A stretch of DNA of 64,000 nucleotides from Pseudomonadota bacterium (GTDB lineage Bacteria > Myxococcota_A > UBA796 > SXON01): positions 1-64,000 of the forward strand of contig JAUXQH010000121.1 in NCBI GenBank assembly GCA_030685065.1, in the 5' to 3' direction. How positions within the stretch are numbered: the first letter of the stretch is position 1; every line of letters starts with the position of its first letter. Below are positions 34,377 through 42,646 of the stretch, piece after piece. The translations under genes were made by a program, and so were the position numbers. The notes under the pieces were generated by a model. That model searched no databases. It was not told where the DNA came from and saw nothing but the letters and a program-made list of their open reading frames with translations.

Positions 34377-36149
34377 TCAGATCACGCCGATCGTCATGTC
34401 CCCGAAGCGCGCGATGACGGCGCCGCCCTCGGCCAGCACGTCGACCACGACCAGGTCCTCGCCGAGGGTGATCATGGCCACCTGCGGCTTCGTTCCCGGG
34501 ATCAGGCGCACGTCCTCGATGTCGACGCGATCGAGCCCGTCGAGCAGCGGGAACGGCTTGCCGCCCGGGAGCCAGACGCCCATCGGGAGGGTCATGTCGT
34601 CATCCCCCACCGCTTCGCGGGTGTAGACGAGCAACCAGCGATCGCCGACGCAGCGAAGATCGACCGCGCCGATGTCGGACTTGATGTCGAGGCGGATGGG
34701 CTCCGTGTCGACGCCGAGCGCCTGGAAGCGCAGGCCCTTCTCGCCCTTGCCGGCCCACGCGAGCGCGATCTGCTCGCCATCGGCGCGGTAGGCGGCGGAG
34801 GTGAGGCGGCCCGGGTAGCCCGGGGGCGCGGTCATCAGGCGGCCGATGCCGTCCTTGCGCACCGCGGCCACGGTGCCTCCCTTGCCCAGGAGGATGGGAT
34901 CGAGCCGCCCGCAGAACCCGCGGTACGTGCCGGCCGGTGCCCGCATGAGCTCGTGCAGCACGGTCCCGTCGAAGCGGTGCACCGAGAGCGCGCCCTGACG
35001 GCCGATGCCGTAGATGAGGAAGCCCTCGCCGTCCGGCACGATCACGGGCTTGACGACCGGCGTGTAGCCGAGGCGCACGGCGCGCGGCGGGCCGAAGACA
35101 CCCTGGGTGTCCAACGAGAGCACGGAGAGCTCGACGCCGGCGGGGCGATCGAGGAAGACCGCGCAGTCGAACCCGGTCGGCGTGGGGATCACCGCGCGGG
35201 AGAGCACCTGGTCGATCGGGATGGCGAGCGCCTGCGACGCGCCCTTCCACGGCCGGGGCGAGGTCGACACGATGGCGCGGAGGGTGAAGGTGTCCTCCCC
35301 GTCCGCGTTCTCCCAGAACACCGCGACGGCGCCGCCCGAGACGGCGACGGACGGATCCTCGAAGTGGAGCTCGATGTCGGCCTGGGAGGCCTCCGAGACG
35401 GCCGTGGGCTCTACGCCGGCGGGCATCTTCGCCACCCGCAGGACATCGGGCTCGGCGACAACGTCGAAGAGGTCGGCCTTCTCGAGGTTGGCGCCGGTGA
35501 GGTCGGCGCCGGTCAGGTCGACGCCGGAGAGGTCGGCGCCGGTGAGGTTGGCGCCCGCGAGGTGGGCGCCCTTGAGGACCGCGCCGGCGAGTCGCGCCCC
35601 CGTCATGTCGGCGCGGACGAGGCGCGCGCCGCTCGCGTTGGCGCGCAGCAGCTCGGCGTTCACCAGGATGGCGCCCGTCAGGTCGGCGTCCCGGAGGTCG
35701 GCGTTGGCGAACCGGGCCTCCGTGAAGTCGCCCCCGGTGAGGATGGCGCGGGTGAGCACCGCGTCCTTGAAGCGGGCGCCCGCGAAGCGGCCCTGGTCAC
35801 ACTGAAAGCCGGTGAGGTCGGCCTCGGAGAAGTCGGCGCCCGAGAACTCGGCGCCGGTCGCCCGCGCATCCCCGATGTACGCCTCACGCAAACGCGCCTT
35901 GATGGCGACGCAACGGTCGAGGGTGGCGCCCGTGAGGTCCGCGCCGCAGAGGTTGGCCTTGGCGAGCACGGCGCCCGTGAGGTCCGCGCCGGAGAGGTCC
36001 GCCTTCTCCATGTTGGCGCCCGACAGATCGGCCCCGACGAGCGAGAGCCCAGAGAGATCCGCCGCGAAGAAGTCGAGCGTGACGCGCGCGCCGCGCTTCG
36101 CGTTGAACTCCTCGATCTTCCCGGTCGTCAACATCTCGAAGAGGGTCAC
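34377..36149 (-). CDS. Pentapeptide-repeat protein with C-terminal propeller-like domain
   Basis: A 590-residue protein. Residues ~20-245 are continuous pentapeptide repeats (A[DN]LSG, A[DN]LTG, ANLxx), forming a right-handed quadrilateral beta-helix of about 11 coils. Residues ~270-590 are beta-rich with repeated WxNADGED, FDCAVFLD, FLIYGIGRQGALSVHRFDG and WLLVYTRE blocks suggesting a beta-propeller. The fusion is unusual. No signal peptide. The GTG at 36149 is preferred: it has GGGAG 7 bases upstream and begins MTLFEMLTTGKIEEFNAKR. The longer frame upstream overlaps non-coding sequence. Function unknown; binding scaffold likely. Confidence 0.82.
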   Translation of the reverse strand: MTLFEMLTTGKIEEFNAKRGARVTLDFFAADLSGLSLVGADLSGANMEKADLSGADLTGAVLAKANLCGADLTGATLDRCVAIKARLREAYIGDARATGAEFSGADFSEADLTGFQCDQGRFAGARFKDAVLTRAILTGGDFTEARFANADLRDADLTGAILVNAELLRANASGARLVRADMTGARLAGAVLKGAHLAGANLTGADLSGVDLTGADLTGANLEKADLFDVVAEPDVLRVAKMPAGVEPTAVSEASQADIELHFEDPSVAVSGGAVAVFWENADGEDTFTLRAIVSTSPRPWKGASQALAIPIDQVLSRAVIPTPTGFDCAVFLDRPAGVELSVLSLDTQGVFGPPRAVRLGYTPVVKPVIVPDGEGFLIYGIGRQGALSVHRFDGTVLHELMRAPAGTYRGFCGRLDPILLGKGGTVAAVRKDGIGRLMTAPPGYPGRLTSAAYRADGEQIALAWAGKGEKGLRFQALGVDTEPIRLDIKSDIGAVDLRCVGDRWLLVYTREAVGDDDMTLPMGVWLPGGKPFPLLDGLDRVDIEDVRLIPGTKPQVAMITLGEDLVVVDVLAEGGAVIARFGDMTIGVI

Positions 36150-36312
36150 GAAGCTGCTCCCATTCCGTACCGTGAGGTCGGAAGAAACGCCTGGAGGACC
36201 AGTCCTATCGGACCGGAGGGTGAGCACCGCACTAGTTCGCGGCCGCCCTCGTCCTTGGCGGCAGGCGTCGTATCCATCCTCGCCTCGCCTCGCCATGCCT
36301 TCGGCCCGTTTG

Positions 36313-37893
36313 TCAAGGGGAAGGCGGGGCAGCAGCCAGGACGTCGCTCCATCCTCCGGCCCAGGGCGTGTCTCCGTCGAACGGGTCCCGTGGCGCTCGC
36401 GTCGCGACGAGCTCCACCGTGAGCGGCGCGCCCGCCTCCGCGAAGCCGGTCGAGCTCACGAGCGTCGCGCCCGGCATCCCGAGGGCCGCGGCGATCCGCT
36501 CGGAGCGCAGCGCGGGCTCCACGCCGGCGATCCGCTCCCGCACCCACAGCGCGGCAGCACCGGAGGCGGTGAAGCTGGCGTGGAATTGGTCGCCGATGAG
36601 CGACAGCGTTCGGGAGAGCTGCCCGGGCGCCGTCGGCACGGCCGTGGCGGCGCCGACGGCCGGTTTCCCGAGCCAACGCGTGCCGACCTCTCCGGACGCA
36701 CACACGTCGCAGCTCGGATCGACCCAGAGGGTCCGCCCTTCGAGCTCCAGGGTCAGCAGGAGGGTGTCGAAGCCCGTGAGGGAGGACGGATCGGCGTGCT
36801 CGCCGGTGACGACCCAGCCCGCGCGCAGCTTTTCCTGGCCGAAGAAGCGGTGGAGGATGAGCGCGCGCTCGACGGGGGTGGCCCATCCCGACTGCCAGGC
36901 CTTGTTGAGCTGGCGAGGGCGGAGGGGATCGCGCCCGGGGAGCGCGCCGACGCGGAGCGCCCGCACCTCGTCCATGAGCTGGGCGTACAGGTTCGGGCGG
37001 TTCAACCGGTCGCGGATGCTCACGGGCACCGCCGGCTCCGGGAGGCTCAGCCGCGCGAAGCGCCAGTCGAGGCCGGCCACGAAGGTCGCGGCGTCGGGGA
37101 CGACCGCGGCGCCGCCCGCTCGGGCAACCCGCCACCGCGCGAGGCCGCCGGACGGCGCGTCGAAGCGGATGCCTCCCTCCACGGGCGTGGCGGTGACGCC
37201 GGGACCGGGGGAGGGGATCCACTCGACGCCGGGGCCCACGAGCGTGAGGGACCCGGCGGGGAGCGCGCGCGATCCCAGCGGCTCGGCACCAGGCACGGTG
37301 TAGCGGATCGTCGCCTCGCGGGTACCCACGGGAACCAGGAGGCCGAGCGGCACCGGGGTCAGGCCGCCCGCGTCGACCTCGGTCGCGCCCGGCGGGAGGG
37401 GTACGAGCGGTGGGGCGCTCTCCGGCGCGGCGTCGCTCGCGAAGGTCAACCGCAGCTCGACACGGGTGGACGCACGCGTCGGATCGGCGAACCCCCACCC
37501 GGGGTGCCGGGCGTCCAGGGTGAGCGTACGGATCTCGTGCGCGCTCGCGGGGGGAGGGGGTGCCTCCGGCGGCCCGAGGCGCACGGTGAGGGTCTCCCCG
37601 GAGACGACCACGTCGAGCTCGGCGCGGCCACCGACGACGAGCTCGGGCAGGCCGATCTCCCAGCCGCCGCCGGGGAGGAGGCGCTGATGGTCGTCGCGAA
37701 GGCGCGCACGCCGCTCCTCGGGGGACCACAGCGTCGCTGCGAACGTGAGGGGACGGTCGGACTCGAGGGTGACCGTCCGGCACCCCACGGGCTCCTCGAG
37801 CGCCCGGATCACGACCTTCACGCCCTCCGCGCTCTCCGTCTGCTCGACGGCACAGGCCGCGTGGGCGGGCGGGAGGAGGAGGAGCGTGAGCAT
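36313..37893 (-). CDS. Exported protein with degenerate transglutaminase-like domain
   Basis: A 526-residue protein with a short signal peptide (MLTLLLLPPAHAA). The first ~260 residues are beta-rich. Residues ~340-430 resemble the DUF3857-associated transglutaminase-like core: an RALILHRFFGQEKLRAGWVV helix-strand, FDTLLLTLELEGRTLWVDPSCD and GTRWLGKPAV. That block matches the family WLDPT...G.LP...G pattern, but no catalytic Cys is seen in the helix where it belongs. It is probably a non-enzymatic relative. GGAG precedes the ATG at 37893. It lies upstream of, and on the same strand as, the pentapeptide gene, 163 bp apart. Confidence 0.7.
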   Translation of the reverse strand: MLTLLLLPPAHAACAVEQTESAEGVKVVIRALEEPVGCRTVTLESDRPLTFAATLWSPEERRARLRDDHQRLLPGGGWEIGLPELVVGGRAELDVVVSGETLTVRLGPPEAPPPPASAHEIRTLTLDARHPGWGFADPTRASTRVELRLTFASDAAPESAPPLVPLPPGATEVDAGGLTPVPLGLLVPVGTREATIRYTVPGAEPLGSRALPAGSLTLVGPGVEWIPSPGPGVTATPVEGGIRFDAPSGGLARWRVARAGGAAVVPDAATFVAGLDWRFARLSLPEPAVPVSIRDRLNRPNLYAQLMDEVRALRVGALPGRDPLRPRQLNKAWQSGWATPVERALILHRFFGQEKLRAGWVVTGEHADPSSLTGFDTLLLTLELEGRTLWVDPSCDVCASGEVGTRWLGKPAVGAATAVPTAPGQLSRTLSLIGDQFHASFTASGAAALWVRERIAGVEPALRSERIAAALGMPGATLVSSTGFAEAGAPLTVELVATRAPRDPFDGDTPWAGGWSDVLAAAPPSP

Positions 37894-38135
37894 GGCGACT
37901 CCAGGTCGGTCGGGTCGGGGGGAGGGGCCGGGGCGGGGTGCGAGGCGTCGGGCCGTTATCCCGAGCGGGATGCACGGGTTCGAACGTGTTGCCTCCGTTG
38001 ACCGCGCTCGCCTGACGGAAGTCGTCGGACCTCCGTCGGGAAGTGGCGGACGCCGGTCGCGCGGGGCGACGATAACCGAGGTTCTCCCGTGGCCCGGGGA
38101 TTGCTCCCGGTCGCGCTGCCATCCCTGGAGGCATC
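37894..38135. other. Longest intergenic gap, divergent promoters
   Basis: The 242 bp between the divergent starts at 37893 and 38136 is the longest gene-free stretch in the window. I see no clear -35/-10 pair, no long inverted repeat and no RNA gene in it. It must contain promoters for both flanking genes. Confidence 0.5.
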
Positions 38136-39404
38136 GTGACCGAACACTCCCTGCTCCCCGACTGTATGCCCATCGATCCTTGGTGGGATCTGTACATGCC
38201 CGCCACGTTCGGCGAGCCGGGCGCCGTGCTCGACGCCCTGGAGGCCGCCGAGGCCTCGACCCCCGCGGGCGGGCGAGGCGATTTCTACGCCGTCGCCGCG
38301 CGCGCCTTCGCCGTCCTGGGCCGACCGGTCGAGGCCGAGCGCCTGTCCGAGAAGGCGTTCCGACTCGGAGGGGCCGAGGCGGACGCGCTCGCGACGTTCC
38401 TGTGCCCGGACGGGATCGAGCGGGCGACCCGCCGGCTCCAGGGCGGCGGACGGCCGGGCGTCCGCGCCGACGGCGGGTGCGATCTGGCGGCCCTGCTCGT
38501 GCAGCTCGGCCGGGTGGAGGCGGCGCGCGCCGCCGTCGAGCAGGCCCTCACCGTCTGCCCCGGGCACGCGGAGTCCGCGCGCTGGCGCCGGTTCCTCGCC
38601 GAGGCGGACGTGATGGCCCAGGTGCGGGTCGCGCGGGATCCACGTCGGGGCCGCACGATCGCTCGGAACGCGATGGACCTGATCCCGACGCGGCGCACCG
38701 GGTGGCTCTCGGCCGAGCGGTACCACCGCCGCGTGCTGGGCAGCGTCCCGCAGGCGGACTGGTCGCCCGCGGGAACGGCGCTCGGGCGCCTCCAGGACGC
38801 GGGCATCTCGGTGTGCTTCTTCGCGCTCGACCACGAGTACGCGCGGATCGCGCCCGACCACGCGCTCGTCGCGCTCGAGCTCGAAGCGGACGCCCTCCGC
38901 GCGTGTGTCGAAGAGGGGCGCGATGTGGCAGGGGCCGCCGCGGCGCTGTGGGAGGCCTCCGCCCTCGATCCGGAGGCCCAGCAGGACGCGGCCCAGCTCC
39001 TGGTGGCCCTCGCAACCGCCGACGCGCGGCTCGCCCCCCTCGGGCTCGAAGCGGCGGGCTGGCTCGCGCTCCATCACCCCGACCGCGGGCTCCTCTGGGA
39101 GGGCTACCTCGCGTGGCTCTCCCACCTCGCCGGCCTCGACACCGCCGTTCCGCGCGCACGGGCGCTCGCCGCCACCCGTCCCACCGCGGCCCTCGCCTGG
39201 AAGCTGGCGCTCGAGGTCCTCCGCGCGCAAGGGCATCACGACGAGGTGGAGGTGCTGGCCCGCGCCGCCCGCGCCGAGCCCGTCCTCTCCGCGATCGCGT
39301 GTGAGCTGCTCGACGATCCGGTGCCGACGCCGCTCAGGATGGTGGTCAGTGGGCGGCTGACGCCGCGATGGCCGCGCACGGCGCGGCGGGCACGGGCCCG
39401 GTAG
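38136..39404 (+). CDS. Helical-repeat (TPR-like) protein, unknown
   Basis: A 422-residue, almost entirely helical protein. Several helix pairs with TPR-like spacing are visible (FYAVAARAFAVLGRPVEAERLSEKAF; LAALLVQLGRVEAARAAVEQAL; AAAALWEASALDPEAQQDAAQLLVAL). No signal peptide, no membrane segment and no enzymatic motif. The start is GTG 38136 with GGAGG a few bases upstream. The Arg-rich C-terminus (RWPRTARRARAR) may bind nucleic acid or be disordered. It may serve as a protein-protein scaffold; no specific family recognised. Confidence 0.65.
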   Translation: MTEHSLLPDCMPIDPWWDLYMPATFGEPGAVLDALEAAEASTPAGGRGDFYAVAARAFAVLGRPVEAERLSEKAFRLGGAEADALATFLCPDGIERATRRLQGGGRPGVRADGGCDLAALLVQLGRVEAARAAVEQALTVCPGHAESARWRRFLAEADVMAQVRVARDPRRGRTIARNAMDLIPTRRTGWLSAERYHRRVLGSVPQADWSPAGTALGRLQDAGISVCFFALDHEYARIAPDHALVALELEADALRACVEEGRDVAGAAAALWEASALDPEAQQDAAQLLVALATADARLAPLGLEAAGWLALHHPDRGLLWEGYLAWLSHLAGLDTAVPRARALAATRPTAALAWKLALEVLRAQGHHDEVEVLARAARAEPVLSAIACELLDDPVPTPLRMVVSGRLTPRWPRTARRARAR

Positions 39405-39410
39405 CCGGGC

Positions 39411-40049
39411 TCAGACCGACAACGTCGTGGCCCCCGCGCGCTCCAGCAGCGCGCGGTACCACGCCACGACCCGCTCCGTCCGATCCCCGAGCGCGGCGCT
39501 CCCCCACACGATCGAGAGGGTGCGCCGCGTGTCGGGGGTGGTCTTCGTTCGCTGGGCGTCCTTGACCGCGTTGGCGCACGGGCCCTCGCGGTCGAACAGG
39601 CAGAGGAGGCCGCCGATGTCGATGGCCTGCCCCGAGGCGTTGAACACGTAATTGGCGCCGGGGGGCGCGATGCCGACGCGGAGGGGCGGGCCGCTGTCGA
39701 GGGGCACGGTGCGGTCGAGGTCGACCACGCTGATGGGGAGCCCGCTGTGGAGGGAGGCGGCGTTGCACGCGTCGACCACCACGTTGATGGGGCCGAGAAA
39801 GCCCTCGGCGGCGGCCTTGAGCAGGTACTCGCTCGCGGGCTTGCTGCGGCCGGTCGGCTTGAAGCCGCCGTGGCGCAACAGATCGCGGATGGCGGCGCGC
39901 GTCGCGTCGTCGCTCGCCATCGGGGCGGGCGCGTCGGGATGAAGGAGCGCCAGGATCTCGGCCGAGGTCGGCACCTCTCCGATGGGCGCCGGGAGCGTGG
40001 TCGTGAAGGCGCCGAGCGCGAGGAGGGGATGGGGGTCGAGCGCGAGCAT
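39411..40049 (-). CDS. B3/B4 domain protein (PheRS-beta editing-domain-like)
   Basis: A 212-residue stand-alone protein of the B3/B4 fold, the domain that edits mischarged Tyr-tRNA(Phe) in phenylalanyl-tRNA synthetase beta. Diagnostic blocks: INVVVDACNAASLHSGLPISVVDLDRTV, NYVFNASGQAIDIGGLLCLFD and GPCANAVKDAQRTKT. Free-standing members are common, may deacylate tRNAs or bind amino acids, and are mostly uncharacterised. ATG 40049; divergent from the NACHT-FGE gene with only 63 bp between starts, so the two may share control. Confidence 0.85.
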   Translation of the reverse strand: MLALDPHPLLALGAFTTTLPAPIGEVPTSAEILALLHPDAPAPMASDDATRAAIRDLLRHGGFKPTGRSKPASEYLLKAAAEGFLGPINVVVDACNAASLHSGLPISVVDLDRTVPLDSGPPLRVGIAPPGANYVFNASGQAIDIGGLLCLFDREGPCANAVKDAQRTKTTPDTRRTLSIVWGSAALGDRTERVVAWYRALLERAGATTLSV

Positions 40050-40112
40050 TGGGTCCCCACGTATCCTCCAGGGTTCGGCGGGCCTCTCCGTTTCTCGTTA
40101 GCCGCAACAGCC

Positions 40113-41645
40113 ATGGACTGGCTCACACCCACCGCCACCCGGATCCGTCGCGAGGGCGCCGCCGTGGTCCGCGCGCCGGCGGGCCCGCTCGAGCCCCTCG
40201 TCGAGGCCGCGCTGCGCCACGGTGGGGGCCTGGTCGTGCTCGGCGTCTTCGGGTCGGGAAAGACCGAGCTCGCGCGCCGGGTCGGCGGGCGGCTGTCGGT
40301 GCCGGTCATCCCCCTGCGGGTCGTCGCCCGCGCGAAGGACCGCGCCGCCACGCTCGCGGCGCTGCTGAACGGCTCCGAGGCCGCCATCCTCGACGGGCTC
40401 GACGAGATCGGGCGCCCCGACCACTGCGGCGCCGCCGAGCTCTTCGCGTGGCTGATCGCGCGGGTGCCGCGCTGGGTCGTGACGAGCCGGCCGGGCCACT
40501 TCCGGACGGATCTGGCCGATCCGGATCCCGGCCAGGTCGACGCCCTCCACCTCCCGATGGTCGAGTTCGCGCCCTACCCCCTGCCGCCCGACGCGCCGGT
40601 GTTCTGCGGCGACAACGCGGTGCTCCTCTCGCTCTGGCTGCGCGGCGCGCGGGGAGACACCCCGGCCGCGCTCGTCGAGGACCACCTCGCCCCCACCCGC
40701 GCGATCGATGCCCTCGAGGACCTCGCCTGGCACTCGCTCGTCGGCCTCGACCCCTCCCACGAAGGCGGCTCCTTCGTCGCCGGGGAGCTCGCGGGCCTCC
40801 CGGCCTGGCTCTTCGTCGAGGACCTCGACGGGCGCTTCCGGTTCGGGCACCGGTCCCTCTACGACGCCCTCGTGGCGCGTCGCCTCGCGCGTCGCCTCGT
40901 CGCGGGGCAGGGCGGCGGCCCGGACGATCTGACGGGCCTCGTCCTCTCGGGCGCCATGCGCGCCTTCCTCGCCGGCGCGTTCGGGGGCTGGGAGCACGAC
41001 GCGGACTGGGTCTCCGTGCCGCGGGGCAACTTCGTGAGCGGCGGCGCCCGCAGCGCGGACGAGCGCCCGCTCGTCGTCAAGCACCTCGCCCGGGGCGTTC
41101 TGGTGGCGCGCCGCCCGGTCACCAACGCCGCCTTCCAGGCCTTCCTCGACGCGACGGGCCCCCGTCCCCCCTGGGTCGGGCGGCTCTCCCATTGGCGCCT
41201 CGGCCGTTGCCCCGACGCGCTCGCGGACCACCCGGTCATGATGCTGCGTCCCGACGACTGCGACGCGTTCGCCGCGTGGGCGGCCTCGACCGGGGGCGCC
41301 GGTGCGCGGCTGCCGACGGCGGACGAATGGGAGAAGGCGGTGCGCGGCTGGGACGGCCGGCACTTTCCATGGGGCGATCGGTTCGACCCGACGCGCGCCA
41401 ACACCGCGGAGTGCGGTCGCGACGCCACGGCGCCGGTGACCACCTACCCGCAAGGCAGCGGCCTGTACGGCGCGATCGGCGATGCGTTCGAGTGCACGTC
41501 GAGCCGCTACCGTGACCGGCCCGATCGGGGCCGCGTCGTCCTGGGGGGCAGCTACGCCCACACCGCGCTGCGGGCCTCGCTCCGGCTCTCCCACACGCTC
41601 TCGGGGCGTCTGAAGATCGGGCTCCGGCTCGCGAGGGATTCATGA
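40113..41645 (+). CDS. NACHT-like NTPase fused to formylglycine-generating-enzyme-like domain
   Basis: A 510-residue protein. The N-terminal P-loop NTPase has Walker A GVFGSGKT (44-51), Walker B AAILDGLDEI (90-99, the NACHT-type DGLDE) and a sensor WVVTSRPGHF (~121-130). A helical middle part (~180-300) follows. Residues ~305-510 form an FGE-sulfatase/C-type-lectin-like fold: VPRGNFVSGG, ARRPVTNAAFQAFLDATG, RLPTADEWEKAVRGWDGR, FPWGDRFDPTRANT, GLYGAIGDAFECT, VVLGGSYAHTALRASLRLS. The catalytic cysteines of true FGE are absent, so the domain probably binds a ligand. STAND-type switch protein is the best guess; ATG 40113. The stop overlaps the hydrolase start (ATGA). Confidence 0.85.
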   Translation: MDWLTPTATRIRREGAAVVRAPAGPLEPLVEAALRHGGGLVVLGVFGSGKTELARRVGGRLSVPVIPLRVVARAKDRAATLAALLNGSEAAILDGLDEIGRPDHCGAAELFAWLIARVPRWVVTSRPGHFRTDLADPDPGQVDALHLPMVEFAPYPLPPDAPVFCGDNAVLLSLWLRGARGDTPAALVEDHLAPTRAIDALEDLAWHSLVGLDPSHEGGSFVAGELAGLPAWLFVEDLDGRFRFGHRSLYDALVARRLARRLVAGQGGGPDDLTGLVLSGAMRAFLAGAFGGWEHDADWVSVPRGNFVSGGARSADERPLVVKHLARGVLVARRPVTNAAFQAFLDATGPRPPWVGRLSHWRLGRCPDALADHPVMMLRPDDCDAFAAWAASTGGAGARLPTADEWEKAVRGWDGRHFPWGDRFDPTRANTAECGRDATAPVTTYPQGSGLYGAIGDAFECTSSRYRDRPDRGRVVLGGSYAHTALRASLRLSHTLSGRLKIGLRLARDS

Positions 41646-42505
41646 TCGAGTCGCCGAGAACCGCGCGCGAGGCGCTCTACACCCTCCGCGGCCTGACGTT
41701 CGCCGCGCTCGAATGGGGGCCGCCCGTCTCTCCCGCGGCGGGCGGCGCGCCTCCCACGCTCCTGCTCCACGGCTTTCTCGATCACGCCGGGAGCTGGGCG
41801 CGCGTGGCCGAGCAGCTCGACGGGCCGGTCGTCGCGCTCGACCTGCGTGGACACGGCCGCTCCGCGTGGGTGGGGCCGGGCGAGAGCTACCACTTCCCGG
41901 AGTACCTCGCCGACGTGGACGCCCTGGTGGCCGCGCTCGGCGGGCGCGTGCGGCTGGTCGGGCACTCCATGGGGGGCAGCATCGCGTCGATGTACGCGGG
42001 GGCGCGTCCGGAGGCGGTGGAGCGGCTCGCCATCGTCGACGGCATGGGCATTCCGGACGGCGGGGCCGCCGCGCGCGACCGGATGGTCCAGTTCCTCGAC
42101 GGCATCGCCCGGGTGCGGGCCCCCCGCCCGTACCCGACGCTCGCCGCGGCCGCCGCGCGCCTCGTCTCGACCTGGTCCGGCCTCGATCCCGCCTGGGCCC
42201 TCGAGCTCGCCGAGCGAGGCACCCGCCCGGTCGACGAGGGCTTCGTGTGGCGCTACGACCCCCGGCACCTCGTTCGGGCGGCTGTCCCGTATCGTCAGGA
42301 TCAGCACCTGCGTTTTTTGGCCGCGATCCGCTGTCCGGTGCTGTCCGTGCATCCGGAACACTCGCTGTTCGCCGTGGCGGACGTGGCGGCGCTCGAGGCG
42401 GCCATCCCCGACCTCGTCGTGAAGGAAGTGCTGGGCGCGGGCCACATGACGCAGCTCGACGCGCCGCGGGCGCTCGCCGCGCACTTGACGGCCTTCCTGC
42501 GCTGA
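41642..42505 (+). CDS. Alpha/beta-hydrolase
   Basis: A 287-residue hydrolase. The oxyanion motif LLLHGFLDHAGSW is at ~40-52. The nucleophile elbow GHSMGGS gives Ser at ~107, the acid is probably in the SVHPEHSLF strand region, and the catalytic His is in GAGHMTQLDAP (~267). A cap of helices lies between strands 6 and 7. Substrate unknown (esterase, lactonase or C-C hydrolase of the meta-cleavage type possible). It overlaps the NACHT-FGE stop (ATGA) and is therefore co-translated with it; an own promoter for the next operon lies just downstream. Confidence 0.9.
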   Translation: MIESPRTAREALYTLRGLTFAALEWGPPVSPAAGGAPPTLLLHGFLDHAGSWARVAEQLDGPVVALDLRGHGRSAWVGPGESYHFPEYLADVDALVAALGGRVRLVGHSMGGSIASMYAGARPEAVERLAIVDGMGIPDGGAAARDRMVQFLDGIARVRAPRPYPTLAAAAARLVSTWSGLDPAWALELAERGTRPVDEGFVWRYDPRHLVRAAVPYRQDQHLRFLAAIRCPVLSVHPEHSLFAVADVAALEAAIPDLVVKEVLGAGHMTQLDAPRALAAHLTAFLR

Positions 42506-42597
42506 ACGCGCTCCGTACGCACCGCGCGCGGCACAATGGCCCGCGTCCGCGGCCGCGAACGGAGGCAGAATGCCCCAGGCCTCGGCGGACCCTCGCC

Positions 42598-42626
42598 TTG
42601 ACACGACCCCTCGGGTCGCGCATATA
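42598..42626 (+). promoter_or_regulatory. Promoter with palindromic operator for aromatic-CoA operon
   Basis: A -35 TTGACA (42598-42603), then a 17-bp spacer and CATATA (42621-42626; TATACC two bases on is an alternative -10). The spacer holds a perfect inverted repeat CGACCC-CTC-GGGTCG (42604-42618), ideally placed for a repressor. Transcription from here would start downstream of the GTG at 42629, which supports the ATG at 42647 as start of the SDR gene. No regulator gene is adjacent. Confidence 0.6.
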
Positions 42627-42646
42627 CCGTGCCGCTCGGAGACCGT

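Noticed and set aside
36311..36316. TTGACA on the minus strand as promoter for the pentapeptide gene
   Set aside because: No acceptable -10 at 16-18 bp, and it overlaps the stop of the preceding gene.
40113..41645. Diversity-generating retroelement target, because of the FGE-like domain
   Set aside because: No reverse transcriptase, no template/variable repeat pair and no accessory gene seen in the flanks.
39411..42505. Defence island around the NACHT-FGE gene
   Set aside because: No restriction, toxin, nuclease or mobile genes nearby; the defence idea rests on the protein's domains only.
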